Of a stretch of DNA of 64,000 nt, positions 25,443 through 37,654 are shown piece by piece. This DNA comes from Tragulus kanchil. Its lineage: Eukaryota > Chordata > Mammalia > Artiodactyla > Tragulidae. The translations under genes and the position numbers were made by a program. The notes below the pieces were generated by a model. It was not told the origin of the DNA. It searched no databases and saw only the letters and a list, made by a program, of their open reading frames with translations. The stretch lies in the NCBI GenBank assembly GCA_022376925.1, contig JAIOJX010000032.1, forward strand, positions 205,526,939-205,590,938, read 5' to 3'. Position 1 is the first letter of the stretch. Every line of letters begins with the position of its first letter.

Positions 25443-25981
25443 ATTCAGGGTCGGTCCAAAAAACATGCCAGCATCGAGTTCCCAGATTCTGAATCCCTGA
25501 AGAAGTGACTTGTCTACGGCTGTGTCCAGCTCCTGGCTTTGGTGGGGCTTTCTGAGCTGGCCTTGGGACTCCCAAAGTGACCCTTCATCTAGAGTCTCAG
25601 GATGGTCCAGTGCAGAGAATGCCAGGTCCAGGCCTCTGTGCTGGCCCTGCCCCTCCTTGCTTGGCCTTGCCAGGTCCCTGCAGACCCAGACAAGGCCCAT
25701 CCCTCTTGGTGTTTACAGTCTGTGAATACTCGTGGCCATTTCTGCTGCCCCGGCAGGGCTGGGAGGACTCATCCATCCTGCCTGCCCTTATTAAGTCAGT
25801 CGACCGTCCAGATTTGCCTCTGTTCAGCTACAGCTGAGGACCGCCCTGAGGCCTCTTCCTTCCCCAGGGTTGGCAGAGTGCCTCTGCAGCCCCTTGGCTC
25901 TCTCTTCCCCTATGCCACCACAGCTCGGCATCTTTCTAATCCCCTTTCCCCCAGGAGGTCTCATTTCAGCCTCAGCGATCT

Positions 25982-28147
25982 GCCTGCACCTCCCAAGTCC
26001 CTTCTCCTGGAAGTTCCAGGTTTCAGCTTGAGAATGCATGGTGTGGAGAGGGGCTGGGCCCTGTTCCCATCCCACTTGGCCCTCTCCTGTCCAGCTGGCA
26101 TGGGGAGGCCCTTCCTTTTGCTGGCTTTCACATGCTGGGCCGTTTCCGCCTGCTTCCAACTCATTAGTGCAGGTACGCCAGGAGCCAGACCTGTCTCCTG
26201 CCCAGCCCTCAGCTCATGGCCCTGCTCCTGCCTGTGCGGCCCCTTCCTGCTTCCCTGCCTCTGCCCCCGGGGTTTTCCACCCAATCTTGAGCACTTGGCA
26301 CTTGGTGTGCAGCACCCCTCCCTTCTCCTACCCCCTTAGGTTCTCTCTCTCTCTGATTTTCCTTGGCCTGGCTCTCTTTCCAGAGTCTGGAAATAGGGAA
26401 GCTTTTCTGCTTGGGGATCCTTGGGGTCCAGTCCAACCATCCTCAGCCAACATGGAGCCAGCGTGAAAGTCCGGGGGTTCGTTTTATTGAAGTGAACTTA
26501 AGCAGTCAAGACTCCTAGGGCTGGATGGGACCGCCTCAAACCATCTAGCGCTTCCTCCATCTTTTGGAAAAAGCATTATAGCCATCCTGGCCCCTTGGTG
26601 GGCAGTTCTCCTTGTACCTCAGAATGAATAGACTGAGGGCTTTGTGAAGGGGCCTGGCATGTAGAAGATGCTCCACAAATATTTTCTGGGCAGAATCACC
26701 TCTTAAGTGTCTGTTTTGGTGAGCAAGCAATAACATAGCTTGTCATCCACTCCAGGGGCTGTTAAGAAGGGCTCCTTCGCCTTTGCCATGGAATCAGAGT
26801 TCACACTGGAGCAATGCCAGCAGCTATGGTCATGGTCCTTGGCAATTGGGACCATGCAGAAGCTCCACACAGCTTTCCAAGTCCTTCAAAACTGAGGTTC
26901 TTCCAACTTCTGGGTGCTGGTTTTTATTTCTACACCATGGTGACCATTCCTGGTAGGTGACAAGACAGGACATCAAATAAAGCCCTGATTAAGAAAGCTG
27001 CATTCAATTCTTCCGGAACTCACTCACGTGATGGATTCACCTTCTCCTTCGATATTTTACCTCCGCCTGCACCTCCCAAGTCCCTTCTCCTGGAAGTTCC
27101 AGGTTTCAGCTTGAGAATGCATGGTGTGGAGAGGCTGGGCCCTGTTCCCATCCCACTTGGCCCTCTCCTGTCCAGCTGGCATGGGGAGGCCCTTCCTTTT
27201 GCTGGCTTTCACATGCTGGGCCGTTTCCGCCTGCTTCCAACTCATTAGTGCAGGTACGCCAGGAGCCAGACCTGTCTCCTGCCCAGCCCTCAGCTCATGG
27301 CCCTGCTCCTGCCTGTGCGGCCCCTTCCTGCTTCCCTGCCTCTGCCCCCGGGGTTTTCCACCCAATCTTGAGCACTTGGCACTTGGTGTGCAGCACCCCT
27401 CCCTTCTCCTACCCCCTTAGGTTCTCTCTCTCTCTCTGATTTTCCTTGGCCTGGCTCTCTTTCCAGAGTCTGGAAATAGGGAAGCTTTTCTGCTTGGGGA
27501 TCCTTGGGGTCCAGTCCAACCATCCTCAGCCAACATGGAGCCAGCGTGAAAGTCCGGGGGTTCGTTTTATTGAAGTGAACTTAAGCAGTCAAGACTCCTA
27601 GGGCTGGATGGGACCGCCTCAAACCATCTAGCGCTTCCTCCATCTTTTGGAAAAAGCATTATAGCCATCCTGGCCCCTTGGTGGGGCAGTTCTCCTTGTA
27701 CCTCAGAATGAATAGACTGAGGGCTTTGTGAAGGGGCCTGGCATGTAGAAGATGCTCCACAAATATTTTCTGGGCAGAATCACCTCTTAAGTGTCTGTTT
27801 TGGTGAGCAAGCAATAACATAGCTTGTCATCCACTCCAGGGGCTGTTAAGAAGGGCTCCTTCGCCTTTGCCATGGAATCAGAGTTCACACTGGAGCAATG
27901 CCAGCAGCTATGGTCATGGTCCTTGGCAATTGGGACCATGCAGAAGCTCCACACAGCTTTCCAAGTCCTTCAAAACTGAGGTTCTTCCAACTTCTGGGTG
28001 CTGGTTTTTATTTCTACACCATGGTGACCATTCCTGGTAGGTGACAAGACAGGACATCAAATAAAGCCCTGATTAAGAAAGCTGCATTCAATTCTTCCGG
28101 AACTCACTCACGTGATGGATTCACCTTCTCCTTCGATATTTTACCTC
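25982..28147 (+). repeat. Tandem duplication 6, repeat distance about 1,083 bp
   Basis: Copy A is 25982-27063 and copy B 27065-28147, abutting. Differences are two G's missing near 27131, a CT-repeat length change near 27425, and one extra G near 27683. All are in homopolymers or short tandem repeats. Confidence 0.95.
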
Positions 28148-28219
28148 TGGGAGGGGTTGGGTGAAGTGAGGCAGAGACACAAAGGCAAATGTGTAATTGG
28201 CCTTTTGGCCCGTGTTTTA

Positions 28220-28567
28220 GTTCTTTTTTTTTTAATTATTATTATTATTTTTTTTATTATTTATTTATCTTTTTGGGGAGTGGGGTGGGGAGGGAGGGGG
28301 ACGGGTGGGCCACTTCTATTGGTCTTTCATTTCTCTATTTTCATCCATCTTTGTTCTTTGGCTCCTGTGGGCCTCCCATCGTGGTGGCCTCTGTTGTCGC
28401 AGAGCGCTGGCTCTGGGTGCATGTGCTCCAGAGCTCTGGCTCGGTGATTGGACACATCGGTCCAGCCGCTCTGCGGCATGTGAGATCTTCCCAGGCCAGG
28501 GATCGAACCAGTGCCCCTTGCACTGCAAGGCGGTGTCCTTACCCACTGGGCCACCAGGGGAAGCCCC
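28220..28567 (-). mobile_element. CHR-like SINE, long-bodied form (copy 5)
   Basis: Inverted, with a long T/A-rich tail at the left. Flanked by an imperfect 15-bp TSD, TTGGCCCGTGTTTTA (28205) and TTGGCCCCTGTTTTA (28568). Confidence 0.85.
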
Positions 28568-29046
28568 TTGGCCCCTGTTTTAAAATGAGCACTGGTCTTC
28601 TCATACCATCTGTCGAGCAGTTCAGCCTATCTCCCCTGGTCTCTCAGGGTTTCTCAGTTCTCTGCACTGACTTTGGTGAAACTTGATGTTGTGTGACCAT
28701 GACCTCTGAGTTAGTGTGTAGCTCAATGGAACTCTCAGTGGCTGAAGAACTCCTAATGGGAGTTCCTGGGGACCCCTGTGGTTTCAAGGATCAGAGGCAC
28801 TCTGCCTTCGCAAAGGTCAATCTCAATGTCTGAGACGAAGAGCCCAAGGCCAAGAGTGGAGAAGAGACCTTGGGCAAAAAGAGGTAATGAAGTCTTAGGA
28901 ATCCCCTGGGCCTTTCATATACTGAGTTGCTCCTTAGAAGTCTTCGCCTCATGTGAAAATATGAGGCCAACCGCCTCTCTGAACACTTCCACCATCAGAG
29001 AGCCCATCGTTCAACAATGTGGTCTGTCCTGTGTGTGTGTGTGTGT

Positions 29047-29321
29047 TTTTTTTTTTTAATCTTGGCCTCTTTTATTGTTTCATGTATTTATTTATTTTCA
29101 TCTATCTTTATTCTTTTGGCCTGTGTGGGCCTCCCTTCTCAGTGACCTCTCTCGTTGCAGAGCTCTAGTTCTGGGCGCATGAACTCCAGAGTGCTGGCTC
29201 ATAATTGGACACAAGGGTCCAGCTGCTCTGTGGCACGTGGAATCTTCCAGGGCCAGGGATCAAACCGGTGCCCCCTGCACTGCAAGGCAGACTCTTTACC
29301 CATTGGACCACCAGGGAAGGC
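29047..29321 (-). mobile_element. CHR-like SINE, long-bodied form (copy 6)
   Basis: Inverted; body CATCTATCTTTATTCTTTTG and head complement TTGGACCACCAGGGAAGG. It directly abuts copy 7 through a T-rich tail and is more diverged than the other copies. Confidence 0.8.
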
Positions 29322-29324
29322 CTG

Positions 29325-29601
29325 TTCTTTTTTTTTTTTTGGCCACTTCTATTGGTCTTTCATTTATTTATTTTCCTCTATCTTTGTTCTTTGGCCTATA
29401 TGGGCCTCCCATCACAGTGGCCTCTCTCGCTGTGGAACACCAGCTCTGGACACATGTGCTCCACAGCTCCAGCTCGGTAGTTGGACACATCAGTCCAGCC
29501 GCTCCGCGGCATGTGGGACCTTCCCAAGCCAGGGATTGAACCAGTGCCCCTTGCACTGCAAGGTGGTGTCCCTACCCACTGGACCACCAGGGAAGCCCTC
29601 C
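29325..29601 (-). mobile_element. CHR-like SINE, long-bodied form (copy 7)
   Basis: Inverted; starts with its T tract and GGCCACTTCTATTGGTCTTT and ends CTGGACCACCAGGGAAGCCC. CTGTCCTGT flanks the pair (29024 and 29602), suggesting one insertion near the other's tail. Confidence 0.85.
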
Positions 29602-29899
29602 CTGTCCTGTTTTTGAACAGCTCTATAAAGGTGCATTTACTATAAGTAGAAATATGTTTCTCATGTTTTCTAGGTTCCTAACTCTGGATCTGGAACAACA
29701 CTGTACACCCTACTATGACAGAGGCAAGGCTATTAGCCTTCTGTTTTATGTGACATCTCAGTAGCTTCAACTAGAGTTGAGCTGACCATGCTTTCCATTT
29801 TTAAATCTTCTCTTGCTTTGAATTATGTACCACCTCTTCCTTCCACCTTTAATAATCCTCTATTATTTCCCTTGCAGAATTATTCTCTTTCCTCTAACC

Positions 29900-30645
29900 T
29901 AAAAACACTTAATTTTTAACTCAAAAAATAATATTATTGAGGCATATTTCATCATCACATAATTCATCATGCTCAAGTTTAAAATTGAATTGTTATTTTT
30001 AGTAAATTTACCAAATAGTACAATCATCGTGTGTGTGAGTGCTAAATTGGTTCAGTCTTGTCTGACTCTCTGCAATGCCATGAACTGTAGCCTACCAGGC
30101 TTTCCTCTGTCCATGGGATTTTTCAGGTAAGAATACTGAAATGCGTTCCCATGCCCTTCTTCAGAGGATCTTCCCACCCCAGGGATTGAACCTGAGTCTC
30201 CTGCATTGCAGGCAGATTCTTGACAATCTGAGCCACAAGGGAAGCCCTTGTACAACCATTACCATTAATCATGTTTAGAACACTTTTATCACGTTGATAA
30301 AACTGTGTGCTCATTTACTGTTAATATTCCTTCCTCTACTCCCACCCCGTGCCTTGAATCTGCTTTCTGTCTCTATAGCCTTGCCCTCTGGATAGTTCAT
30401 ATAAATACAACCATATATTACATGGTGTTGTGACTGGCTTCTCTCACTGAACGTAACATTGTTAAAGTTCATCAATGTGGTAGTCAAAGTTCACCCATAT
30501 ATTGGTAATTCACTTCTTTTATTGATAAATAGTATTTTTTTGTTTGGATATATCAGATTTTGTCTGTGCATTCACCAGTCTATGGGCATTTAGACAATAG
30601 ATAATTCTTTTTCTTTTTTTATAAATAATGTTGTTAAGTTTGTAT
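29900..30645 (-). mobile_element. Old L1 3' remnant, interrupted by Bov-tA
   Basis: GAATCTGCTTTCTGTCTCTA, TTCATATAAATACAACCAT, GTGACTGGCTTCTCTCAC and GGATATATCAGATTTTG follow the order of an inverted mammalian L1M 3' region. Limits are approximate. Confidence 0.55.
30027..30248 (-). mobile_element. Bov-tA SINE
   Basis: Inverted, with TCTGACTCTCTGCAATGCCA, AGGTAAGAATACTG and the tRNA head complement CACAAGGGAAGCCC. Imperfect TSD GTACAATCAT/GTACAACCAT. Confidence 0.85.
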
Positions 30646-30657
30646 TATTCATGTGTA

Positions 30658-30774
30658 TGGAGTAGGAAATGGCAACCCGCTCCAGTATTCTTGCCTGGAA
30701 AATTCCATGGATAGAGGAACCTGGAGGGCTACCATTCCTGGGATGGCAAAGAGTCAGACACATTGACTGAGTAC
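30658..30774 (+). mobile_element. 5'-truncated Bov-tA SINE
   Basis: Only the BovB-derived half remains (GGAAATGGCAACCCGCTCCA to GAGTCAGACACATTGACTGA). A perfect TSD, ATTCATGTGTA, lies at 30647-30657 and 30775-30785. Confidence 0.85.
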
Positions 30775-31357
30775 ATTCATGTGTAAATCTTTGTGCAAAT
30801 ATACTATAACTCTTAACTCTTCTCATCACAATTCTAAAGCCTGCACCCACAGCCTTTTTCTCGGGGCCCATAGTTAGAATCCATTTTCCAGCCTTCCTCC
30901 TTGTAAGGTAAGGTATGACCTTGTGACTGAGTTCTTCTCAATGAAATGTGAGCAGAATGATGTTTTCCTCTGCCAGACACTGTCCTTAGAAAACCTGTGC
31001 TATCCTCTGAATGTTTTCTCTCCCTTCATTTATTGGTTGAATGACTAGGAGAAAGAATCTCTATGCTGGCGCTGCATGGTGGAAGGATCTTAGGGCCCTC
31101 ATGACCATGTGAATCAGAGCCTCACTTGACATGAATAAAACTAAACTTACTCTTTGGGGATTATTTTTTACTGAAGTTAACCTGTTATGACTAATGCAAG
31201 CATAGAATAACTGAATGCCTCCTTTATCTAACAATCCTGCAATAGTTAAAGACTGCTGGACTCTCCTCCAACAAGATTTCTCATCTCTAGGATCTCACCC
31301 AGTCCTCCTGGGCTATTTTTATCTTCATTCAGGTCATCTTCTCCTAAACATACTTCA

Positions 31358-33578
31358 GGGTTGTAATAAACCATTTAAGATATGGCAGAAGAATTAAGCA
31401 CGAAATGGCCATTGTGCTATAACAGCTTGGAGTACATGGCTGCCCTCCCTATCCTAAGCCCTGGATTCTGCCCAGGATGGCACTAGACCTTTTAGAAGTC
31501 TACACTTGTTGGTTTATCTCAAACCAATGGTAAACGAGGATCTTAAATAGTCTCTGTCCATCCCTACCCTCCAAATAAGGTCATTTCCCAAGAGCTTCTC
31601 CTGAAGCAAGTCTCTCTCATTCTCTAAGTACATTTTTTGTGGACTGAGATGCAAGACTTTTTCACTTATCTCTGTTTAATCTCAGCTTATCTGTACCAGT
31701 ATAAATCTTGCTTCTACCCTCCAGTTTAATTGTTTGTTCCTCCAGTTCTATGTCACATGATAATTTGATTAAAATGCTTTTTCTGACTTCATCCAATTGT
31801 GAGAAGTCTGGTACAGGTCCCAGCCCTGTCTCATGTGCTACTATAGATCTCCATGACCTCCTCTCCACTCTTCAGTGTGGGGAGTAATCGTTTCCCCATG
31901 TAACTACCTTACTGAAGGCTCCATATTTTCCCCAGCCTATCACATTGAATATAACTTGCTTGACTATCATTCAGAAATCTGGCAAAATTCCTCTGATCAG
32001 GAACTCCACTGAGAAAAGAAATGGATTCGACCCTGTGTGGTTTAATTTTTGCAACCCTGGCTCTGGTAATCATTGCGGTGCTTCTTTCTCACTGTCCTTT
32101 CCACCCTCTCCAGGGTGAGACTTGCCCTGCCTTAAAGACCCCACTTACATAGAATCCTCTCTGGGACCTTCCCTGACCCACAGTCCCATCTTTCCAGGCT
32201 GGAGTGCTTTGGCCTTTATTCCTATTGCTCTCTGAGAATATCTCAGTCACAGCACTAACCATGCTGAGTGTTGCTGCCTTTCCTTGAGGAAAGGAAGCCC
32301 CTTGAGGATGGGACACAGCCTTATTCTTCTTGGCAATGCTGATGCCTGACAAAAAGATGCTCAGTCAATGATGGCTGCCGTGCACGGGGCATTTCCGAGC
32401 TATCTGCTTGATATCAAACATGTATAATTTATCTCTCTTTTGGGCAAAGCCCTATGGTCTTTACCAACCCCGTTTTCTGCCCAAAGGGTTGTAATAAACC
32501 ATTTAAGATATGGCAGAAGAATTAAGCACGAAATGGCCATTGTGCTATAACAGCTTGGAGTACATGGCTGCCCTCCCTATCCTAAGCCCTGGATTCTGCC
32601 CAGGATGGCACTAGACCTTTTAGAAGTCTACACTTGTTGGTTTATCTCAAACCAATGGTAAACGAGGATCTTAAATAGTCTCTGTCCATCCCTACCCTCC
32701 AAATAAGGTCATTTCCCAAGAGCTTCTCCTGAAGCAAGTCTCTCTCATTCTCTAAGTACATTTTTTTTGGACTGAGATGCAAGACTTTTTCACTTATCTC
32801 TGTTTAATCTCAGCTTATCTGTACCAGTATAAATCTTGCTTCTACCCTCCAGTTTAATTGTTTGTTCCTCCAGTTCTATGTCACATGATAATTTGATTAA
32901 AATGCTTTTTCTGACTTCATCCAATTGTGAGAAGTCTGGTACAGGTCCCAGCCCTGTCTCATGTGCTACTATAGATCTCCATGACCTCCTCTCCACTCTT
33001 CAGTGTGGGGAGTAATCGTTTCCCCATGTAACTACCTTACTGAAGGCTCCATATTTTCCCCAGCCTATCACATTGAATATAACTTGCTTGACTATCATTC
33101 AGAAATCTGGCAAAATTCCTCTGATCAGGAACTCCACTGAGAAAAGAAATGGATTCGACCCTGTGTGGTTTAATTTTTGCAACCCTGGCTCTGGTAATCA
33201 TTGCGGTGCTTCTTTCTCACTGTCCTTTCCACCCTCTCCAGGGTGAGACTTGCCCTGCCTTAAAGACCCCACTTACATAGAATCCTCTCTGGGACCTTCC
33301 CTGACCCACAGTCCCATCTTTCCAGGCTGGAGTGCTTTGGCCTTTATTCCTATTGCTCTCTGAGAATATCTCAGTCACAGCACTAACCATGCTGAGTGTT
33401 GCTGCCTTTCCTTGAGGAAAGGAAGCCCCTTGAGGATGGGACACAGCCTTATTCTTCTTGGCAATGCTGATGCCTGACAAAAAGATGCTCAGTCAATGAT
33501 GGCTGCCGTGCACGGGGCATTTCCGAGCTATCTGCTTGATATCAAACATGTATAATTTATCTCTCTTTGGGGCAAAGC
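31358..33578 (+). repeat. Tandem duplication 7, repeat distance 1,128 bp
   Basis: Copy A is 31358-32450 and copy B 32486-33578, with 35 unmatched bases between. The offset is constant throughout. The end of copy B overlaps by 33 bases the start of duplication 8, so this short segment occurs three times. Confidence 0.95.
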
Positions 33579-35632
33579 TATGTGGGAGGCCACTCAGTGG
33601 ATGGGTTGGATATATTGGTTAGGACCCAGGCATGATACAATTTCAGCAGCTTGAGCTTGTGGGGTTATGGGAGGGACCTGAGGCCAAGGAAGAGTAAGAC
33701 TGAGGGACAGAAGCCTGACTGGGGGCTGAGTCTCCAGGGGCCAAGAGAAAGTATGGAATCAGACTGTAGAGATATCAGGGGAAAGGGTTGGCGAAAAAAG
33801 AACACAGTTAGGTTGGTGGGTTATGACATCAGAAGCCTGGGTACCAGGCCAGAGTCACTTTATTGATAGCTTTATTGATAGTTTTATAAGAGAGGAGCCA
33901 ATGTGGAAGGAGAGACTACTTGGAAGCAGAGCTGGGGACTGTTTTTTAAACATGACAGATTCACTGGTTTTATATTGACTTATGTTTCCGGGGTGACTTT
34001 GGATGGGTTGAAGGAAATGAGGCTGCCACTTCCTCCCAGACACAAATGACACCTTGGAATTGACCAGAAGATATCAGTTTCAGAATTCCAGATACATAAT
34101 CTGTCCTCTTCAGGGCCAGCGATGGCTTAGATGTGAGGAACTTAGATGTCAAGTCTGTCTTTCTGAGAAAAGGAGCTGACTACAGCTAAGCACATCATTC
34201 ATTGACCCCAACCTACCCCTCCAGCTTCATCTCCTTCCTTAACCCCATTCCTAGCCAAACTCCAGCCACATAAGTTACTTGTAACTCCTTCAATAGCTCA
34301 GGTTTTGTCTTCTACCCATGCCTTTCTCTATGAAGTGCTTATGCTTGGCATGTCCCCTGCTCCTAGTTGGTCAGCTCTCCCTTAGCCATCAAGATTCAGG
34401 TCATGAGGTAGGAGGTAGGAGGGAGGTTCAAGAGGCGGGGGCATATATGTATACCTATGGCTGACTCATGTTGGCAGAAACCAACACAATACTGTAAAGC
34501 AATTACCCTTCAATTAAGAATAAATAAATTTTAAAATATTCAAGCCAAAGTCAGGGCTCTGGAAAGTCTTGAGACCTGGGATGCTTTTGGTTTTAAAATT
34601 GGTCTAGGACCCATGGATCAACATGTATAATTTATCTCTCTTTGGGGCAAAGCTATGTGGGAGGCCACTCAGTGGATGGGTTGGATATATTGGTTAGGAC
34701 CCAGGCATGATACAATTTCAGCAGCTTGAGCTTGTGGGGTTATGGGAGGGACCTGAGGCCAAGGAAGAGTAAGACTGAGGGACAGAAGCCTGACTGGGGG
34801 CTGAGTCTCCAGGGGCCAAGAGAAAGTATGGAATCAGACTGTAGAGATATCAGGGGAAAGGGTTGGCGAAAAAAGAACACAGTTAGGTTGGTGGGTTATG
34901 ACATCAGAAGCCTGGGTACCAGGCCAGAGTCACTTTATTGATAGCTTTATTGATAGTTTTATAAGAGAGGAGCCAATGTGGAAGGAGAGACTACTTGGAA
35001 GCAGAGCTGGGGACTGTTTTTAAGCATGACAGATTCACTGGTTTTATATTGACTGATGTTTCCGGGATGACTTTGGATGGGTTGAAGGAAATGAGGCTGC
35101 CACTTCCTCCCAGACACAAATGACACCTTGGAATTGACCAGAAGATATCAGTTTCAGAATTCCAGATACATAATCTGTCCTCTTCAGGGCCAGCGATGGC
35201 TTAGATGTGAGGAACTTAGATGTCGTCTGTCTTTCTGAGAAAAGGAGCTGACTACAGCTAAGCACATCATTCATTGACCCCAACCTACCCCTCCAGCTTC
35301 ATCTCCTTCCTTAACCCCATTCCTAGCCAAACTCCAGCCACATAAGTTACTTGTAACTCCTTCAATAGCTCAGGTTTTGTCTTCTACCCATGCCTTTCTC
35401 TATGAAGTGCTTATGCTTGGCATGTCCCCTGCTCCTAGTTGGTCAGCTCTCCCTTAGCCATCAAGATTCAGGTCATGAGGTAGGAGGTAGGAGGGAGGTT
35501 CAAGAGGCGGGGGCATATATGTATACCTATGGCTGACTCATGTTGGCAGAAACCAACACAATACTGTAAAGCAATTACCCTTCAATTAAGAATAAATAAA
35601 TTTTAAAATATTCAAGCCAAAGTCAGGGCTCT
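33546..35632 (+). repeat. Tandem duplication 8, repeat distance 1,072-1,075 bp
   Basis: Copy A is 33546-34560 and copy B 34621-35632, separated by 60 unmatched bases. Small indels include one T and an A/G change near 35022 and a 3-base loss near 35224. Each copy ends in an L1-type 3' tail. Confidence 0.95.
34437..34536 (+). mobile_element. L1 3' end (ruminant type)
   Basis: ATGGCTGACTCATGTTGGC, AAACCAACACAATACTGTAA and CAATTAAGAATAAATAAATT are the standard tail. Repeated at about 35511-35608. Confidence 0.8.
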
Positions 35633-35927
35633 CTGAGAAATGCTCTTGAGCCAATCCCCTCTGCCTGGTCAGTGATTTTTCTCCAGTGAGCCCACCAGAC
35701 TGGTAATTTCCATTTCATAGACAGGATGCCTACGCATCTCCAGTGCCTAACACAGTGCCTGGCAGGTACTAGGTGCTCAGAAAATGTCTGTGGAATGGGA
35801 GGGGAAGCCTCATGAGACCAACCAAGCAGGCTGAGCATTAGAAGGTAGGCAGGACCTCAGACGCAGCTCAGGCAGCAAAAAGAACTCCAGACCCCGCCAA
35901 ATAGTAAACCTGAGCATGTCAGTACAT

Positions 35928-36091
35928 GCCTTTTTAAAAAGATCTTAGTTACAGCACACAGGATCTTTCAGTTGCAGCATACAAACTCTTGGTTGTGGCA
36001 TGTGGGATCCAGTTCCCGACAAGAGATCATATCTAGATCCCCTGCATTGAGAGCACAGAGTCTTAGCCATTGGACCACCAGGGAAGTCCCC
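35928..36091 (-). mobile_element. CHR-type SINE fragment
   Basis: Inverted; ends TTGGACCACCAGGGAAGTCC. Repeated at about 37035-37198 in duplication 9. Confidence 0.8.
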
Positions 36092-36159
36092 TCAGGACAC
36101 ATCTTGAGACGGAAGTTCCAGGTGGCAGAATGCAGCAGCTAAATAGGGTGTGCTTGTGT

Positions 36160-36160
36160 A

Positions 36161-36191
<31 letters not shown>

Positions 36192-36230
36192 AAGAGAGAG
36201 GAGGAGGGAGGAGGAGAGGGACAGAGAGGG
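36160..36230. repeat. (TG)n-(AG)n compound microsatellite
   Basis: Ten TG units pass into a GA/GGA-rich purine tract. The copy at about 37267-37345 has the same TG length but a 7-base longer purine tract. Confidence 0.9.
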
Positions 36231-36529
36231 AGGCCAGTACTCCGTGGAGCAATGGCACAATCAGAAATCTGTTTCCCCTCACTCATGGTGGACACATCAG
36301 GGTTTCGTCCTGCCATCTGGAAGGAGGGAGATGCTGGCAGCTTATCTCTAGTGTGCTGTCTCTGGCCCCAGGCCCCTCCCTCCCCCCAGTGGCTTTGGCA
36401 CTTGCACCTACCCTGTCAGAGACGGTCCCAGGCTCTGCGGCCTCGTGGTCGACAAGCACAACTACCCTTGGCTTCTCTGGCCCAGACGGCCAAATAGCTC
36501 CCAGTTTCTTGGGGGAGTTGAAAGAGTTG

Positions 36530-36650
36530 AGAGACTTGGGAGTCAGGAGACCCTGGTTCAAGTGCTGGTGCTGCCAGTAGCCGGTCATGTGACCCTGAGG
36601 AAACATCTCTCCTGCTTTGGGCCTCGGTTTCTTCAACTGTAATTGAAGGT
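36530..36650 (+). mobile_element. MIR remnant
   Basis: CCTGGTTCAAGTGCTGGTGC, CATGTGACCCTGAGGAAAC and CCTCGGTTTCTTCAACTGTA fit a MIR core. Also present at about 37644 and, in part, 38720. Confidence 0.65.
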
Positions 36651-37267
36651 ACCAGCTGGCTGATCTCTCAGGGAGGCCCCTCCAGAGTTCACATTCGGTG
36701 GAGTCTGCAGTTCCTGGATCCACGCCCATCCCTTGTCTGTCTGCTCCTCAAATCAAAATCTTAGTGTTGACAGACAATTTTGAGTTCATCCAATAAAACC
36801 TTCTGTTTTATACATGAGGAAACTGATTTCATAGACAGGATCCCATCCAGTGCCTAACACAGTGCCTGGCAGGTACTAGGTGCTCAGAAAATGTCTGTGG
36901 AATGGGAGGGGAAGCCTCATGAGACCAACCAAGCAGGCTGAGCATTAGAAGGTAGGCAGGACCTCAGACGCAGCTCAGGCAGCAAAAAGAACTCCAGACC
37001 CCGCCAAATAGTAAACCTGAGCATGTCAGTACATGCCTTTTTAAAAAGATCTTAGTTACAGCACACAGGATCTTTCAGTTGCAGCATACAAACTCTTGGT
37101 TGTGGCATGTGGGATCCAGTTCCCGACAAGAGATCATATCTAGATCCCCTGCATTGAGAGCACAGAGTCTTAGCCATTGGACCACCAGGGAAGTCCCCTC
37201 AGGACACATCTTGAGACGGAAGTTCCAGGTGGCAGAATGCAGCAGCTAAATAGGGTGTGCTTGTGTA

Positions 37268-37298
<31 letters not shown>

Positions 37299-37654
37299 AA
37301 GAGAGAGAGAGGGAGGGAGGGAGGGAGGAGAGGGACAGAGAGGGAGGCCAGTACTCCGTGGAGCAATGGCACAATCAGAAATCTGTTTCCCCTCACTCAT
37401 GGTGGACACATCAGGGTTTCGTCCTGCCATCTGGAAGGAGGGAGATGCTGGCAGCTTATCTCTAGTGTGCTGTCTCTGGCCCCAGGCCCCTCCCTCCCCC
37501 CAGTGGCTTTGGCACTTGCACCTACCCTGTCAGAGACGGTCCCAGGCTCTGCGGCCTCGTGGTCGACAAGCACAACTACCCTTGGCTTCTCTGGCCCAGA
37601 CGGCCAAATAGCTCCCAGTTTCTTGGGGGAGTTGAAAGAGTTGAGAGACTTGGG

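Larger units (their letters stand above)
23494..25981. other. Intergenic with a 59-bp tandem repeat, (CA)n and a Bov-tA SINE
   Basis: Apart from these named repeats I see no recognisable sequence. An open + strand frame at 25602-26339 is Pro/Ser/Leu-rich, crosses into duplication 6 and has no family signature. Confidence 0.5.
28148..31357. other. Intergenic, SINE-dense, then old L1
   Basis: Three long-bodied CHR-like SINEs lie at 28.2-29.6 kb, two Bov-tA elements at 30.0-30.8 kb, and an old - strand L1 remnant occupies much of 29.9-30.65 kb. Bases 28585-29020 and 30840-31357 show nothing I can assign with confidence. Confidence 0.6.

Noticed and set aside
25602..26339. 245-codon + strand open frame
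   Set aside because: Compositionally biased, no recognisable domain, no splice or promoter context; chance frame in GC-rich sequence.
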